Positions 1-8,282 of a stretch of DNA of 40,259 nt are shown piece after piece. Both the position numbers and the translations under genes were made by a program. The number at the start of each line of letters is the position of its first letter. The first letter of the stretch is position 1. This DNA is from CBDDBU01 sp965226045 (GTDB lineage: Bacteria > Pseudomonadota > Alphaproteobacteria > VGEJ01), in NCBI GenBank assembly GCA_965226045.1, contig CBDDBU010000002.1:1-40259 (forward strand), given 5' to 3'. The notes beneath the pieces are model-generated. The model was not told the DNA's origin and searched no databases. It worked only from the letters and a program-made list of their open reading frames with translations.

Positions 1-1052
1 TTCGCCTGCTGTTCAGCGGTTTCGATTGTTCGGAGGCAGAACCGCTGGATGGCGGCGAGGATGTCATCGGCGGATTTGGTCCATTTGAAGGGTTTGGGGT
101 TCTGGTTTGTCGTGTCGATGTAGTCGAGGATGGTGCGCTCCAACTCCTTGGTGGAGCGATGGACGCCGCGCCTGATCTGCTTGTCGGTCAGCAGCCCGAA
201 CCAGCGCTCGACCTGGTTCAGCCAGGAGGCGCTGGTGGGTGTGAAATGGGCCTGCCAGCGCGGCCGTTTGGCGAACCAGTCGCGGATCGCCTTGGTCTTG
301 TGGGTCCCGTAGTTGTCCATGACGATGTGGATGTCGAGATCACCAGGGACGTTCGCCTCGACGAGGTCGAGGAATTTGCGGAACTCTCGGGCCCGATGGC
401 GCGGGAAACATTTGCCGATGATCTCTCCCGTGGCGATGTCGAGGGCCGCGAAGAGAGAGGTCGTGCCGTGGCGCTTGTAGTCGTGGCTGCGCCGCTCCGC
501 CTGCCCGGGGCGCATCGGCAAGAGGGGCTGGGAACGGTCCAGGGCCTGGATCTGGCTCTTTTCGTCGACACAGAGAACCAGGGCACGATCCGGCGGCGCC
601 AAATACAGACCGACGATGTCGCGGACCTTCTCCACGAAGAAGGGATTGCTCGACAGCTTGAAGGTCTCCGAGCGATGCGGCTGCAAGCCGAAGGCCCGCC
701 AGATGCGATGAATGGTCGAGGGCGCGTGGCCGCTCGCCCGCGCCATCGAGCGAAGGCTCCAATGGGTCGCGTCCGGCGGCGTCTCTTCCAGCGTCAGCCG
801 GACCGCTTCCGCGATGGCGTCATCGCCGATTTGACGCGGCGCGCCGGGGCGGGGTTCGTCGTACAGACCGTCGAGGCCCTCCGCCGCATAGCGGCGACGC
901 CACTTGCCCACGGTGTCCGCGCTCGCCTCGAGACGAACGGCGATCTCCTTGTTCTCCAACCCTTCCGCCGCCGCCAAGACGATCCGAGCCCGCCGCGCAA
1001 GCCCCTGCGACGTCTTGCGACGACGAGACAGCGCCTCCAATTCGGCGCGCAT
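1..1052 (-). CDS. IS630-family transposase (3' end outside window)
   Basis: DDE transposase that cuts and joins the IS630 element at TA targets. From the ATG at 1052 the frame is open for 350 codons to the window edge with no stop. The N-terminal part is a helix-turn-helix (residues about 20-60, with KEIAVRLEASADTVGKW). The catalytic triad is clear: D163 in CVDEKSQ, D246 in HIVMDNYGTHK and E282 in SASWLNQVER. The start is doubtful. The good ribosome site AGGAGG precedes an ATG at 1092 in a different frame (MARVAVTISLSDDDAR), and the family protein normally runs from there into ELEALSRRRKT. Removing one base from the GG at 1044-1045 joins the two frames, so this copy probably carries a +1 frameshift. 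Translation from 1052 would give a protein shortened by about 14 residues with no good ribosome site. Confidence 0.85.
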   Translation of the reverse strand, partial: MRAELEALSRRRKTSQGLARRARIVLAAAEGLENKEIAVRLEASADTVGKWRRRYAAEGLDGLYDEPRPGAPRQIGDDAIAEAVRLTLEETPPDATHWSLRSMARASGHAPSTIHRIWRAFGLQPHRSETFKLSSNPFFVEKVRDIVGLYLAPPDRALVLCVDEKSQIQALDRSQPLLPMRPGQAERRSHDYKRHGTTSLFAALDIATGEIIGKCFPRHRAREFRKFLDLVEANVPGDLDIHIVMDNYGTHKTKAIRDWFAKRPRWQAHFTPTSASWLNQVERWFGLLTDKQIRRGVHRSTKELERTILDYIDTTNQNPKPFKWTKSADDILAAIQRFCLRTIETAEQQA

Positions 1053-1170
1053 CGTCATCGCTCAAAGAGATCGTCACCGCCACTCTCGCCATCAATCGCG
1101 CCTCCTAAAAACAAATAGAGACATAATCATATCCATTTATCGATCAGAACACTAGGTCCTGTACTCATTA
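1..1170 (-). mobile_element. IS630-family insertion sequence, cut by the left window edge
   Basis: This is the 5' end and almost the whole body of an IS630-type element read on the minus strand. It consists of a transposase gene and an AT-rich leader (about 1100-1150) that contrasts with the GC-rich surroundings. The leader carries a strong Shine-Dalgarno AGGAGG just upstream of an ATG at 1092. The outer end lies near the sequence TGAGTACAGGACC (minus strand, about 1156-1168) next to a TA dinucleotide, the usual IS630 target. The exact boundary cannot be fixed because the other terminal repeat is outside the window. It is immediately followed by an unrelated dispersed repeat. Confidence 0.7.
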
Positions 1171-1175
1171 ACGCT

Positions 1176-1339
1176 GTCATCCCGGACACGACTTTTCTCC
1201 AAGCCCTTGATTTGGAAAAAAAGTCAGTGATCCGGGAGCCATGGTGGACCCGAGGGCCGGTTCGGGAATGGATCCCGGATCGCAAGGCTCGCGGTCCGAA
1301 AATGAGCGATTTCCGGGCTCGCCTAACGTCCGGAATGAC
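1176..1339. repeat. Dispersed palindromic repeat with inverted ends
   Basis: The left end GTCATCCCGGAC (1176-1187) and the right end GTCCGGAATGAC (1328-1339) are inverted copies differing at one of 12 bases. Between them lie further CCGGGA/TCCCGG palindromes (for example GATCCGGGA near 1229 and GGATCCCGGATC near 1270). Non-coding repeats of this 'GTCATCCCGGAC' type are scattered in many alphaproteobacterial genomes. No gene is supported inside it. An open frame that crosses it on the plus strand is composed of the palindromes. Confidence 0.6.
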
Positions 1340-1369
1340 TGAGAAGTCCATTATGAGTCCACGACCTAG

Positions 1370-1681
1370 CCGGGCCGCCACGGTCTGGCCGGGGAAAGCT
1401 TCTTTCTCGACTGCGGACACGCACTGGGCGGAGCGGCGCTCGATGATCCACCGAGTGCGGCAGGCGGTGGCGAAGACCGGCTGCACGGGCGCCGAGGCAA
1501 ACAACGCGAACGGCGATGGCGTCAGCGCTTCGCGCGGCGGGCCCGCGCGCGCATCAAGGAGATAAAGCGTGAGGCGGCCGAAACAGAATGGGAGAGCAGG
1601 GAAGTCTTGCTCAGCCTTGACGAGTATCGAGAAATCGATAACTGGTGCGACGAGCTACGCGTCGAAGCCGTTGGCGGTTGA
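1370..1681 (+). pseudogene. Start-less ORF remnant truncated by IS256
   Basis: A frame bounded by TAG at 1367-1369 and TGA at 1679-1681 has no ATG, GTG or TTG near its beginning. It encodes about 103 residues whose second half looks like real protein (highly charged, with helix-forming stretches such as RARARIKEIKREAAE and SLDEYREIDNWCDELRVEA). The TGA uses the first bases of the IS256 terminal repeat, so the gene appears to have been cut by that insertion. If the IS is removed exactly, the frame reads on for SRLTA and stops at 3066. I do not recognise the family. It is sandwiched between two insertion sequences and is very likely dead. Confidence 0.35.
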
Positions 1682-3054
1682 GCTATTGTCAAAAGTTGTG
1701 TATGGGCTGATCATGCGGCGGCGCGATCCTGGCGTTCTCCATCTACGAATTTAACGCCGCGAATGATCTCGGCGAGATGGTTCGATCCATCGAGTTTTCT
1801 CCATTTTCTCTGAGCGCACTGGCATAGTTTGAAGACCATGGCCATCGCCGTCTTGCGCGACAGGCAGCCCTTGGTCCGGTAGGTGCGCAGACGAACCGTG
1901 GCGAACGTGCTCTCGATGGGGTTGGTCGTGCGTACATGCTTCCAGTGCTCGGCGGGGAAGTCGTAGAACGTCAGCAGGACGTCGCGGTCCCTGGCCAGGC
2001 AGGCCGCGGCCTTGTCGTACTTCGGCCCGTAGGCTTCCAGGAAGAAGTCGAAGGCGCTCTCGGCATCCTTCCTGGTTTCGGCCATCCAGATGTCTTGCAG
2101 GCGCCCCTTGGCTTTCTTTTGCAGACCCTTGGGCAGCTTGTTCAAGACGTTGCCCGTCTTGTGAACCCAGCAGCGTTGCTCGCGGGCGCCTGGGTAGACT
2201 TGGCGGAGCGCCTTCCAGAAGCCGAGCGCGCCGTCGCCGAGCGCCAGTTGCGGACCCATTTCAAGGCCGCGCCGCTTGAGATCGAGCAGAACTTCGAGCC
2301 AGGACTGCTCACTTTCGCGATAGCCGTCGGCGATGGCGATCAGTTCCTTCTGTCCCTTGTCCGTGGCCCCGACGATCACCAGGATGCACTGCTTCTCTTC
2401 CTCCATGCGGGCGCTGAAATAGATGCCGTCCACCCAGAAATAGACGTAGCGCTTGGCCGTGAGGTCGCGCCGTTGCCAGCGCTCCGCCTCAACCCCCCAG
2501 ACCTCTTTCAGCCGGGTGATCGTGGAGGCCGAAAGCCCCGGCGCGGAGCTCCCCAGGAGCGCCGCCAAGGCTTCCCCGAAGTCGCCGGTGGAAATGCCCT
2601 TCAGATACAGCCATGGCAAAAGGTCTTCCAGGCTCTTGGCGCGGCGCAGATAGCGCGGCAGGATCGCCGACGTGAAGCGGATGGCGCCGTCCCCCCGGTC
2701 CCGCACACGGGGTTGGCGCACGCTCACCGGGCCGATCCCGGTCTGGATGAAGCGTTCCGGCAGATATCCATTGCGGACAACCCGGCGGCGGCCGGCGGCG
2801 TCAACAAGCGCCGCATGGCTACCCAAAAACACGGAGACCTCGGCCTCAACGGCTTGGGCCAACAACTCGCGAGCTCCAGCTTGTAGGACTTCCGTCAACG
2901 GATCTTTCTGAAAATCAGATGGGTTTTGAAAAGCAACAACGGTATTCTCTTTCATGGCCTATCCTTCCTTGGCTTAGCTCAAGTGGTGACATCAACAATC
3001 ACCAGGATACGCCGCCTTCATTTCAACGCCGTACACAAGATTCGGTTATAGCTC
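1680..3054 (-). mobile_element. Complete IS256-family insertion sequence
   Basis: One transposase gene is flanked by imperfect terminal inverted repeats. The left end begins GAGCTATTGTCAAAAG at 1680 and the right end, read inward on the minus strand from 3054, begins GAGCTATAACCGAATC. The two match at 19 of 26 positions, with identical outer GAGCTAT and inner TTGTGTA blocks. Total length is about 1.4 kb, normal for the family. The flanks (TTGGCGGTT on the left, CGCGCTTGA on the right) show no direct target duplication, so the element may have rearranged after insertion. The right end lies 139 bp upstream of typA. Confidence 0.85.
1711..2955 (-). CDS. IS256-family (mutator type) transposase
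   Basis: Full-length 414-residue transposase of the IS256/MULE group, which moves the element by a copy-out mechanism. The DDE residues are in their usual setting: D176 in YFWVDGIYF, D241 in LALGDGALGFW and E348 in TNPIESTFATVR. The conserved C-(2)-H pair is in RCWVHK (residues 261-266). The N-terminal third (about 20-150) holds the DNA-binding helices, with the family's RNGYLPER and VRQPRVRDR strings. The ATG start gives the usual N-terminus MKENTVVAF, and the frame is uninterrupted. The element therefore looks competent, although its target duplication is not visible. Confidence 0.95.
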   Translation of the reverse strand: MKENTVVAFQNPSDFQKDPLTEVLQAGARELLAQAVEAEVSVFLGSHAALVDAAGRRRVVRNGYLPERFIQTGIGPVSVRQPRVRDRGDGAIRFTSAILPRYLRRAKSLEDLLPWLYLKGISTGDFGEALAALLGSSAPGLSASTITRLKEVWGVEAERWQRRDLTAKRYVYFWVDGIYFSARMEEEKQCILVIVGATDKGQKELIAIADGYRESEQSWLEVLLDLKRRGLEMGPQLALGDGALGFWKALRQVYPGAREQRCWVHKTGNVLNKLPKGLQKKAKGRLQDIWMAETRKDAESAFDFFLEAYGPKYDKAAACLARDRDVLLTFYDFPAEHWKHVRTTNPIESTFATVRLRTYRTKGCLSRKTAMAMVFKLCQCAQRKWRKLDGSNHLAEIIRGVKFVDGERQDRAAA

Positions 3055-3193
3055 CGCGCTTGACCGCGTAACCCCGAGCGCACCGTGGCGCGTTCGCGGT
3101 TAGGGCGCAGGCCATTCTTCACGCCGCACGCTGTGCGATACGAGCTTGTTTAGCCACGCGCCCTTTTTCGCAACCACGCCCCAGAAATTGTTC

Positions 3194-5065
3194 ATGTCTG
3201 CCGAAAACCTTCGCAATATCGCCATCGTCGCCCACGTCGATCATGGTAAAACCACGCTCGTCGACGAACTGCTCAAGCAGTCGGGCGCACTCGATCTCCG
3301 CCGTGACTCCGCCACGGAACGGGTCATGGATAGCAATGACATCGAGCGCGAGCGCGGTATTACCATCCTCGCCAAGAACACCGCGCTCACCTGGAACGGC
3401 TACCGCATCAACGTCATCGACACCCCAGGCCATGCCGATTTTGGCGGCGAGGTCGAACGCATCTTATCGATGGTCGACTCCGTGCTGTTGCTGGTCGACG
3501 CGGTCGACGGGCCGATGCCCCAAACCCGCTTCGTGACCCAGAAGGTCTTCGCGCATGGCTTGAGTCCGCTGGTCGTGATCAACAAATGCGATCGTGACGG
3601 CGCCCGCCCGCACTGGGTGCTCGATCAAACGTTCGAGTTGTTCGACCGGCTTGGCGCCACCGACGCCCAGCTCGATTTCCCGGTCGTCTACACGTCCGCG
3701 ACCTTGGGCTATGCGCGCCGCGAGCCGAGTGGGCCCGAGCAAGATATGCAAATCCTGTTCGAGACCATCGTCGCGAAGGTGCCGCCGCCGCGAGTCGAAC
3801 CGGGCGGTTCATTGCAGATGCAGATCAGCTCGCTCGACTATTCAAGCTACGTCGGCGCGATCGGTATCGGTCGCATCATGCGCGGCCGCATTGCGCCGAG
3901 CCAGCAGCTCGTGATCATCGACGCGCACGGCCAATCGCGCCGCGGACGGGTCCTCGAAGTGCTCGGCTTTCAGGGCCTGCGCCGCGAGGTCCGCGATTCC
4001 GCCGAGGCGGGCGATATTGTAGCCGTGACGGGCATTGAAGGGCTGCGCATTTCCGACACCCTGTGCGACCCGGCCCGGCCGGAAGCACTGCCGGCCTTGT
4101 CGGTCGACGAACCCACCGTCTCGATGACGTTCGAAGTATCCGACTCACCGTTCGCGGGCCGTGAAGGCCGTTTCGTCACCAGCCGCAACATCATCGAGCG
4201 TCTCGAGCGCGAGCTCATCCACAACGTCGCATTGCGCATCGAAGTCACCGCCGATCCCAAGGTTGTCGTGGTCTCCGGGCGTGGTGAATTGCACCTCTCC
4301 ATTCTGATCGAAAACATGCGCCGTGAAGGCTACGCCTTTTGTGTCGGCCGGCCGCGGGTGATCATCAAGAGGATCGATGGCACGGCTCACGAGCCGTTCG
4401 AACAACTCGTCGTCGACATCCCTTCAGAGTTCCAGGGCACGATCATGGAACGGCTCGGCGCGCGCCGCGGCGCCATCCAGGCCATGCAGCCCGATGGCAC
4501 CGGCCGCGTGCGCCTCGACTATTCGATCCCGGCGCGCAGCCTGATCGGTTTTCGTACCGAGTTCATGACCGCGACGGCCGGTAACGGCCTCTTGTTTTCG
4601 AACTTCGATGGCTATCGTCCGCTCGCCGCCGGCGCCATGAACGGGCGCAAAGGCGGGGCTGCGAGCAAAGAGGGGGCCGGGCGCAAGAACGGCGTGTTGA
4701 TCGCCAACGCCGACGGCAAGGCGGTGGGTTTCGCGCTGTTCAACCTGCAGGAGCGGGGGCGCATGTTCGTCGCCCCGGGGGACGATATTTTCGAAGGCAT
4801 GATTGTCGGCATCCACGCGCGCGACAACGACCTCGTCGTCAATCCAATGAAGGCCAAGCAGCTGACCAACATCCGCGCGGCGGGCACCGATGAGAATATC
4901 ATGCTGACCCCGGCGCTGCGCTTTGATCTTGAGCAGGCGCTCGAGTTTATCGCCGATGACGAACTGGTCGAGGTCACGCCGGCCGCGATTCGACAGCGCA
5001 AACGCGAGTTGAAGGAAATGGACCGCAAACGCAGCCAGCGCAGCGGCGTGAGAGCCGAAAGCTGA
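3194..5065 (+). CDS. typA: Ribosome-associated GTPase TypA/BipA
   Basis: Translational GTPase related to EF-G and LepA that binds the 70S ribosome and is needed for ribosome assembly and growth under stress or cold. All G motifs are present: AHVDHGKT (G1, residues about 13-20), RGITI (G2), DTPGH (G3), NKCD (G4) and TSA (G5). These are followed by the EF-G-like domain II, domain III/V and the BipA-specific C-terminal domain (about 480-600), which contains GRMFVAPGDDIFEGMIVG and ends in a basic tail. The ATG at 3194 (MSAENLRNIAIVAH) gives 623 residues, a little above the usual 605-615. An upstream in-frame ATG at 3146 would add 16 residues not typical of the family. No clear Shine-Dalgarno sequence precedes either start. 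Confidence 0.97.
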   Translation: MSAENLRNIAIVAHVDHGKTTLVDELLKQSGALDLRRDSATERVMDSNDIERERGITILAKNTALTWNGYRINVIDTPGHADFGGEVERILSMVDSVLLLVDAVDGPMPQTRFVTQKVFAHGLSPLVVINKCDRDGARPHWVLDQTFELFDRLGATDAQLDFPVVYTSATLGYARREPSGPEQDMQILFETIVAKVPPPRVEPGGSLQMQISSLDYSSYVGAIGIGRIMRGRIAPSQQLVIIDAHGQSRRGRVLEVLGFQGLRREVRDSAEAGDIVAVTGIEGLRISDTLCDPARPEALPALSVDEPTVSMTFEVSDSPFAGREGRFVTSRNIIERLERELIHNVALRIEVTADPKVVVVSGRGELHLSILIENMRREGYAFCVGRPRVIIKRIDGTAHEPFEQLVVDIPSEFQGTIMERLGARRGAIQAMQPDGTGRVRLDYSIPARSLIGFRTEFMTATAGNGLLFSNFDGYRPLAAGAMNGRKGGAASKEGAGRKNGVLIANADGKAVGFALFNLQERGRMFVAPGDDIFEGMIVGIHARDNDLVVNPMKAKQLTNIRAAGTDENIMLTPALRFDLEQALEFIADDELVEVTPAAIRQRKRELKEMDRKRSQRSGVRAES

Positions 5066-5195
5066 ACTTTGGTGCGGACGACCTCGATCCTGGACGTGGT
5101 GTGTTCAGCGGTCGTGGCGCGGTCGTGCTGGGCGAGTTCGACGGACCGATGACGCCGCGTCTCCAAGAGCGCAGACCGCCCCGCACGACGCACCC

Positions 5196-5414
5196 CTGTC
5201 CGACCGTATCGATCGTCGCATCGTCATCGTCGCGGCGTGCGGCGCAGCCGCTGTGGCGGGCCTCTCCATGTTTCTGTTCAGCCACGCCTGGGCGCGCGCG
5301 ATCTACGTGTTCGGCTTTGTCTGGGGAGATGACGGCGCGCATAGCCGCCGAGGCCACGCGTCTATAGCCGTTCACGATCCGCTGATCCATCACCACGAAG
5401 TGGATCCCTTATGA
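5196..5414 (+). pseudogene. Possible remnant of a small membrane protein
   Basis: The 380-bp interval between typA and mgtE holds no clear gene. One frame, entered at about 5196 and ending at TGA 5412-5414, reads like a small inner-membrane protein: a charged lead (LSDRIDRR), a hydrophobic stretch IVIVAACGAAAVAGLSMFLF, FSHAWARAIYVFGFVWG, and a His-rich tail ending HHHEVDPL. It has no start codon at its 5' end, and the sequence just upstream reads better in another frame. It may therefore be a frameshifted relic. A run of nine C (5429-5437), inside a short GCACC/GGTGC stem (5426-5444), separates it from mgtE. I do not recognise a family, and chance is not excluded. Confidence 0.25.
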
Positions 5415-5447
5415 CCGTATGTCATGCACCCCCCCCCAAGGTGCGCC

Positions 5448-6821
5448 CTATGCCGTCACCAAGAGCGGCATGAGCGCGGCGGCTAAGCTGAGGACGAGCA
5501 GGAAGCCGAGCATGTCGGTGACGGTGGTCAGGATGGGACCAGAGGCGACCGCGGGGTCGATCCCGAAGCGCTTCAGCGCCAATGGCACGGTGCCGCCGAT
5601 CGACACGGCGACGATGGTGTTGAGCCACAGCGCACTGCCCACCACCAGGCCGAGGTAGAGATTGCCTTTCCACAGCCAGGCGCCGCCGCCGAGCAAGAGG
5701 CCGAGCGCCAGTCCATTGACGACGCCGACGGTCGCTTCCTTGAACCAGACGCGGAGGAAATCGTACGGCCTGACGATGCCCAGGGCGAGCTCGCGGAGAC
5801 TGACGCCGACGGCCTGATTGCCAGAGCACCCGCTCATGTCGGAAACGATCGGCAGAAACACAGCGAGCACGATCACCGCCGCCAGCGTTTCCTCGTGGAG
5901 TGCGATCACGCTGGCGGCGATCACGTTGAGGACGATGTTCAGGCTCAGCCACGACAGCCGGCGGCCCGCGCGCAACCTGAACGGCATCGAGCGGATCTCG
6001 TCGCCGCCGACGATGCCTCTCGATTTCAGCTGATCGAGATCGGCCCGCTCGGCGATCTCCCCCGCCAGCCCATTGTTGCTGACGACCCCGATCAACCGAC
6101 TATGCTCGTCAACCACGGGGATACCACGCAACTCGTGCTCCTCGAATAACGCCTGGAGCTCCTCTAGCGCGGAATTCCCGAACACGGAGGGGACCCGTTT
6201 CATGATGCTGATCAAGAGTGCCGGGCGTTTGGCGACAAACAGATCGCCAAGCGCGACCTCGCCGAGGAGCACACCCAAGGAGGACACGACATAGGCCTGT
6301 TGCGCCGCTGCGTCGTCGGCGAGGACGGTGAACTTGGCTAGGTTCTCGATGGCCCCTTGGACCGTCGTCCCTTCCTCGAACGACAAATACTCGGTGACCA
6401 TCAAGCCGCCGGCGACATCGTCGGCGTAGCTGACGAGCCGGCGCGCCTCCTCGGCACGCTCTGGCTCGAGGGCTTCGAGAATCGCCGCCGCGCTCTCTTC
6501 GTCCATGTCGCCGAGAACATCGGCGCGGTCGTCGCTGCGCAGTTCGGTGACGATAGCGGCCGCCTCGGCGGCGGGCAGGCGCTCGATCAGATCGGCGGCG
6601 TGCTCGTCGGGCATCTCCTCGATCAGATCGGCGGCTTCGGCGGGCGAGAGCGCGCGCAGGACAACGTCGCGCTCGGGCGCGTCGAGCCGGAAAATGGCGC
6701 GGATGGCTTCACGACTCCCGAGCGAATCGACGAAGCTTTCAAGGGCGTCGCTCTTGCCTAACTCGGACAGCTCCCTGAGCTTTTCCCACGGCGCTACGTC
6801 GGCCTCAGCGGGGAGACTCAT
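5448..6821 (-). CDS. mgtE: Magnesium channel/transporter MgtE
   Basis: Homodimeric inner-membrane Mg2+ channel gated by cytosolic Mg2+. The domain order is typical. An N-terminal helical superhelix comes first (about residues 15-135, with repeats such as EAADLIEEMPDEHAADLIERL). A tandem CBS pair follows (about 140-260, with GGLMVTEYLSF and LRGIPVVDEHSRLIGVVS), and then five transmembrane helices (about 290-457). The pore motif is present (SGNQAVGV), as is the terminal GPILTTVTDMLGF segment, which holds the conserved Asp that binds Mg2+ in the pore. The ATG at 6821 gives 457 residues, close to the family norm of 450. An ATG at 6869 would add 16 residues. Neither has a convincing ribosome site. 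It is transcribed away from the downstream transporter gene, with about 240 bp between them. Confidence 0.95.
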   Translation of the reverse strand: MSLPAEADVAPWEKLRELSELGKSDALESFVDSLGSREAIRAIFRLDAPERDVVLRALSPAEAADLIEEMPDEHAADLIERLPAAEAAAIVTELRSDDRADVLGDMDEESAAAILEALEPERAEEARRLVSYADDVAGGLMVTEYLSFEEGTTVQGAIENLAKFTVLADDAAAQQAYVVSSLGVLLGEVALGDLFVAKRPALLISIMKRVPSVFGNSALEELQALFEEHELRGIPVVDEHSRLIGVVSNNGLAGEIAERADLDQLKSRGIVGGDEIRSMPFRLRAGRRLSWLSLNIVLNVIAASVIALHEETLAAVIVLAVFLPIVSDMSGCSGNQAVGVSLRELALGIVRPYDFLRVWFKEATVGVVNGLALGLLLGGGAWLWKGNLYLGLVVGSALWLNTIVAVSIGGTVPLALKRFGIDPAVASGPILTTVTDMLGFLLVLSLAAALMPLLVTA

Positions 6822-7062
6822 GATCGTGACCCGGTCTCGCGTGCCCGCCGTGGCGAGCGGGATGACCATGTCCGACGCCGCGCCGTCGGTCTCTCTTTCA
6901 TGGCGCCCTCCCGAAATGGCGGGGTCTGGATCACTGCTGTACGCGCGGTCGCCATAGGTGCGGTCACGGGTCCGCCTCCATCAGCGTTGGAAACTTCGGG
7001 GCTGCTCGTCGGGACAATGGTACTTTACATTCAAGACCCCGCCCTCATACTGGTCTGAACGC

Positions 7063-7971
7063 ATGACCGCGCGGCCCAAATCTTTGGTGATACCCGCCAC
7101 CCTCGTGATCGTCGGTGGGGTCGTCTATGGAAGCTTGTTCGCCGCCAACAAGATCGCGATCGAGGTCGGCTTCCCGTTCATCGCCTACACCTTCTGGCAA
7201 TCGCTCTTCGCCGGCGTCGCCCTGCTGATCGTGGCGCTTGCTCGCGCCGATGCTCCGAAGCTGACCGTACCCCACGTACGCCACTACCTGCTGCTGAGCA
7301 CCCTTGGCATCGTCATTCCGGTGCTGGTCCTGACTTTCATCGCCGACAAGCTGCCGGCGGGCGTGGTCACGTTGATCATCGGCCTGACACCACCATTGAC
7401 TTACGTTTTCGCGTTCATGCTGCGGCGTGAAAGCCTGCGCTGGCTGAGCGTCGGCGGAGTCGTCCTCGGCTTCACCAGCATTCTACTGATCGTCGTGCCC
7501 GCGCAAAGCTTGTCGGCGCCGGGGGCGGCGATATGGATGATCGTGGCGTTGCTGGTTCCGGTCTCGGTCGCCACCAACATCATCGCGATATCGTATCTGC
7601 GCCCACCCGACACGAGCACGGTGTCGCTGGTCTGCGGTCTTCTGCTCTCCGCCGCCGCCATCACCTTAGTCGTCATGCTGGTGGCGGGCGGAGTCCATGG
7701 CTTCTGGAACGTCGGCGGCGCGGGCGTATGGGCGATGCTGTGGGCCGCCGGGGGCCAGATCGTCGCGTTCGTAGCCGGCCTCGAGATCGCTCGCTTGGCC
7801 GGCCCGATTTATGTCTCGCAGATGAACTACGTCATCGTGGGTGCCGGTTTCCTGTGGGCGCTCGTTCTATTCGACGAGGGTCTGAGTGCATGGGTTTGGG
7901 CGGCCCTCCTCGTCATGTTGGCCGGCCTTGGCCTCACCAACCTGGGCGCGGCACGGGCCGCGCGATCATGA
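7063..7971 (+). CDS. EamA/DMT-superfamily transporter
   Basis: Inner-membrane permease of the drug/metabolite transporter superfamily, usually exporting amino acids or small metabolites. It has 302 residues with about ten hydrophobic segments arranged as two EamA repeats. The first opens with LVIVGGVVYGSLFAANKIAI and the second with AAIWMIVALLVPVSVATNII. The first repeat ends with the typical ADKLPAGVVTLIIGLTPPLTYVFAFMLRRE pattern (split here by helices 3 and 4), and the second with the FDEGLSAWVWAALLVMLAG closure. I chose the ATG at 7063 because the upstream GTG (6958) would add a hydrophilic, non-conserved 35-residue leader. No ribosome site stands out. The substrate cannot be read from the sequence. 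The gene ends 34 bp before the IS1182 element. Confidence 0.88.
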   Translation: MTARPKSLVIPATLVIVGGVVYGSLFAANKIAIEVGFPFIAYTFWQSLFAGVALLIVALARADAPKLTVPHVRHYLLLSTLGIVIPVLVLTFIADKLPAGVVTLIIGLTPPLTYVFAFMLRRESLRWLSVGGVVLGFTSILLIVVPAQSLSAPGAAIWMIVALLVPVSVATNIIAISYLRPPDTSTVSLVCGLLLSAAAITLVVMLVAGGVHGFWNVGGAGVWAMLWAAGGQIVAFVAGLEIARLAGPIYVSQMNYVIVGAGFLWALVLFDEGLSAWVWAALLVMLAGLGLTNLGAARAARS

Positions 7972-8082
7972 AGCGCCCGGCGCTTCCCTCAGACCCACTC
8001 GCGCACTAGCAGCCTGTCGGACTGAGGTCCGCGAGAATGGGTGTGGACGGATCGCGATGTGGAGAGGTCATGGGATCGAGCG

Positions 8083-8282
8083 CCTTTCGTGAGGACACGG
8101 AGTGCGGTCGCTTGGCCGCGCGTACCGCAGGGTGAGTTTACTCTTATGCCTTCTCGTGAGGGCACGAAGTACGTTCGCTTGCTCGCGCGTGCCGCAAGGC
8201 GAGCATACTCTTATTCCTTTTCGCGAGGTACGGAGTCCGGCCGCCTGCTCAAGCGTATTGCAAGGTGAACATTCTCTTTATG
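8083..8282. repeat. Three tandem copies of a 66-67 bp unit inside IS1182
   Basis: Unit 1 is 8083-8148 (66 bp), unit 2 is 8149-8215 (67 bp) and unit 3 is 8216-8282 (67 bp). Each starts CCTT(T/C)TCG(T/C)GAG, has a CGC(T/C)TG core and GC(A/G)AGG(C/T)GA, and ends with CTCTTAT(G/T) or close to it. By my alignment units 1 and 2 agree at about four fifths of positions. Unit 3 contains the last seven codons and stop of the transposase gene (minus strand), so units 1 and 2 look like duplicated, drifted copies of the gene's 3' end. There are no unique spacers, so this is not a CRISPR array. Confidence 0.8.

Noticed and set aside
1212..1565. 117-codon open frame on the plus strand
   Set aside because: Its first half is the dispersed palindromic repeat, it has no ribosome site, and the part after 1370 reads better in another frame.
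3055..3193. Possible RNA gene or regulatory element upstream of typA
   Set aside because: No tRNA-like fold, riboswitch-like conserved core or terminator could be supported by eye in these 139 bases.
6958..7062. Upstream GTG start for the DMT transporter
   Set aside because: It would add a polar 35-residue leader unlike the family. The first transmembrane segment begins right after the ATG at 7063.
8083..8282. Repeats considered as a CRISPR array
   Set aside because: The 67-bp units are directly adjacent, imperfect and without unique spacers. No cas gene is present.
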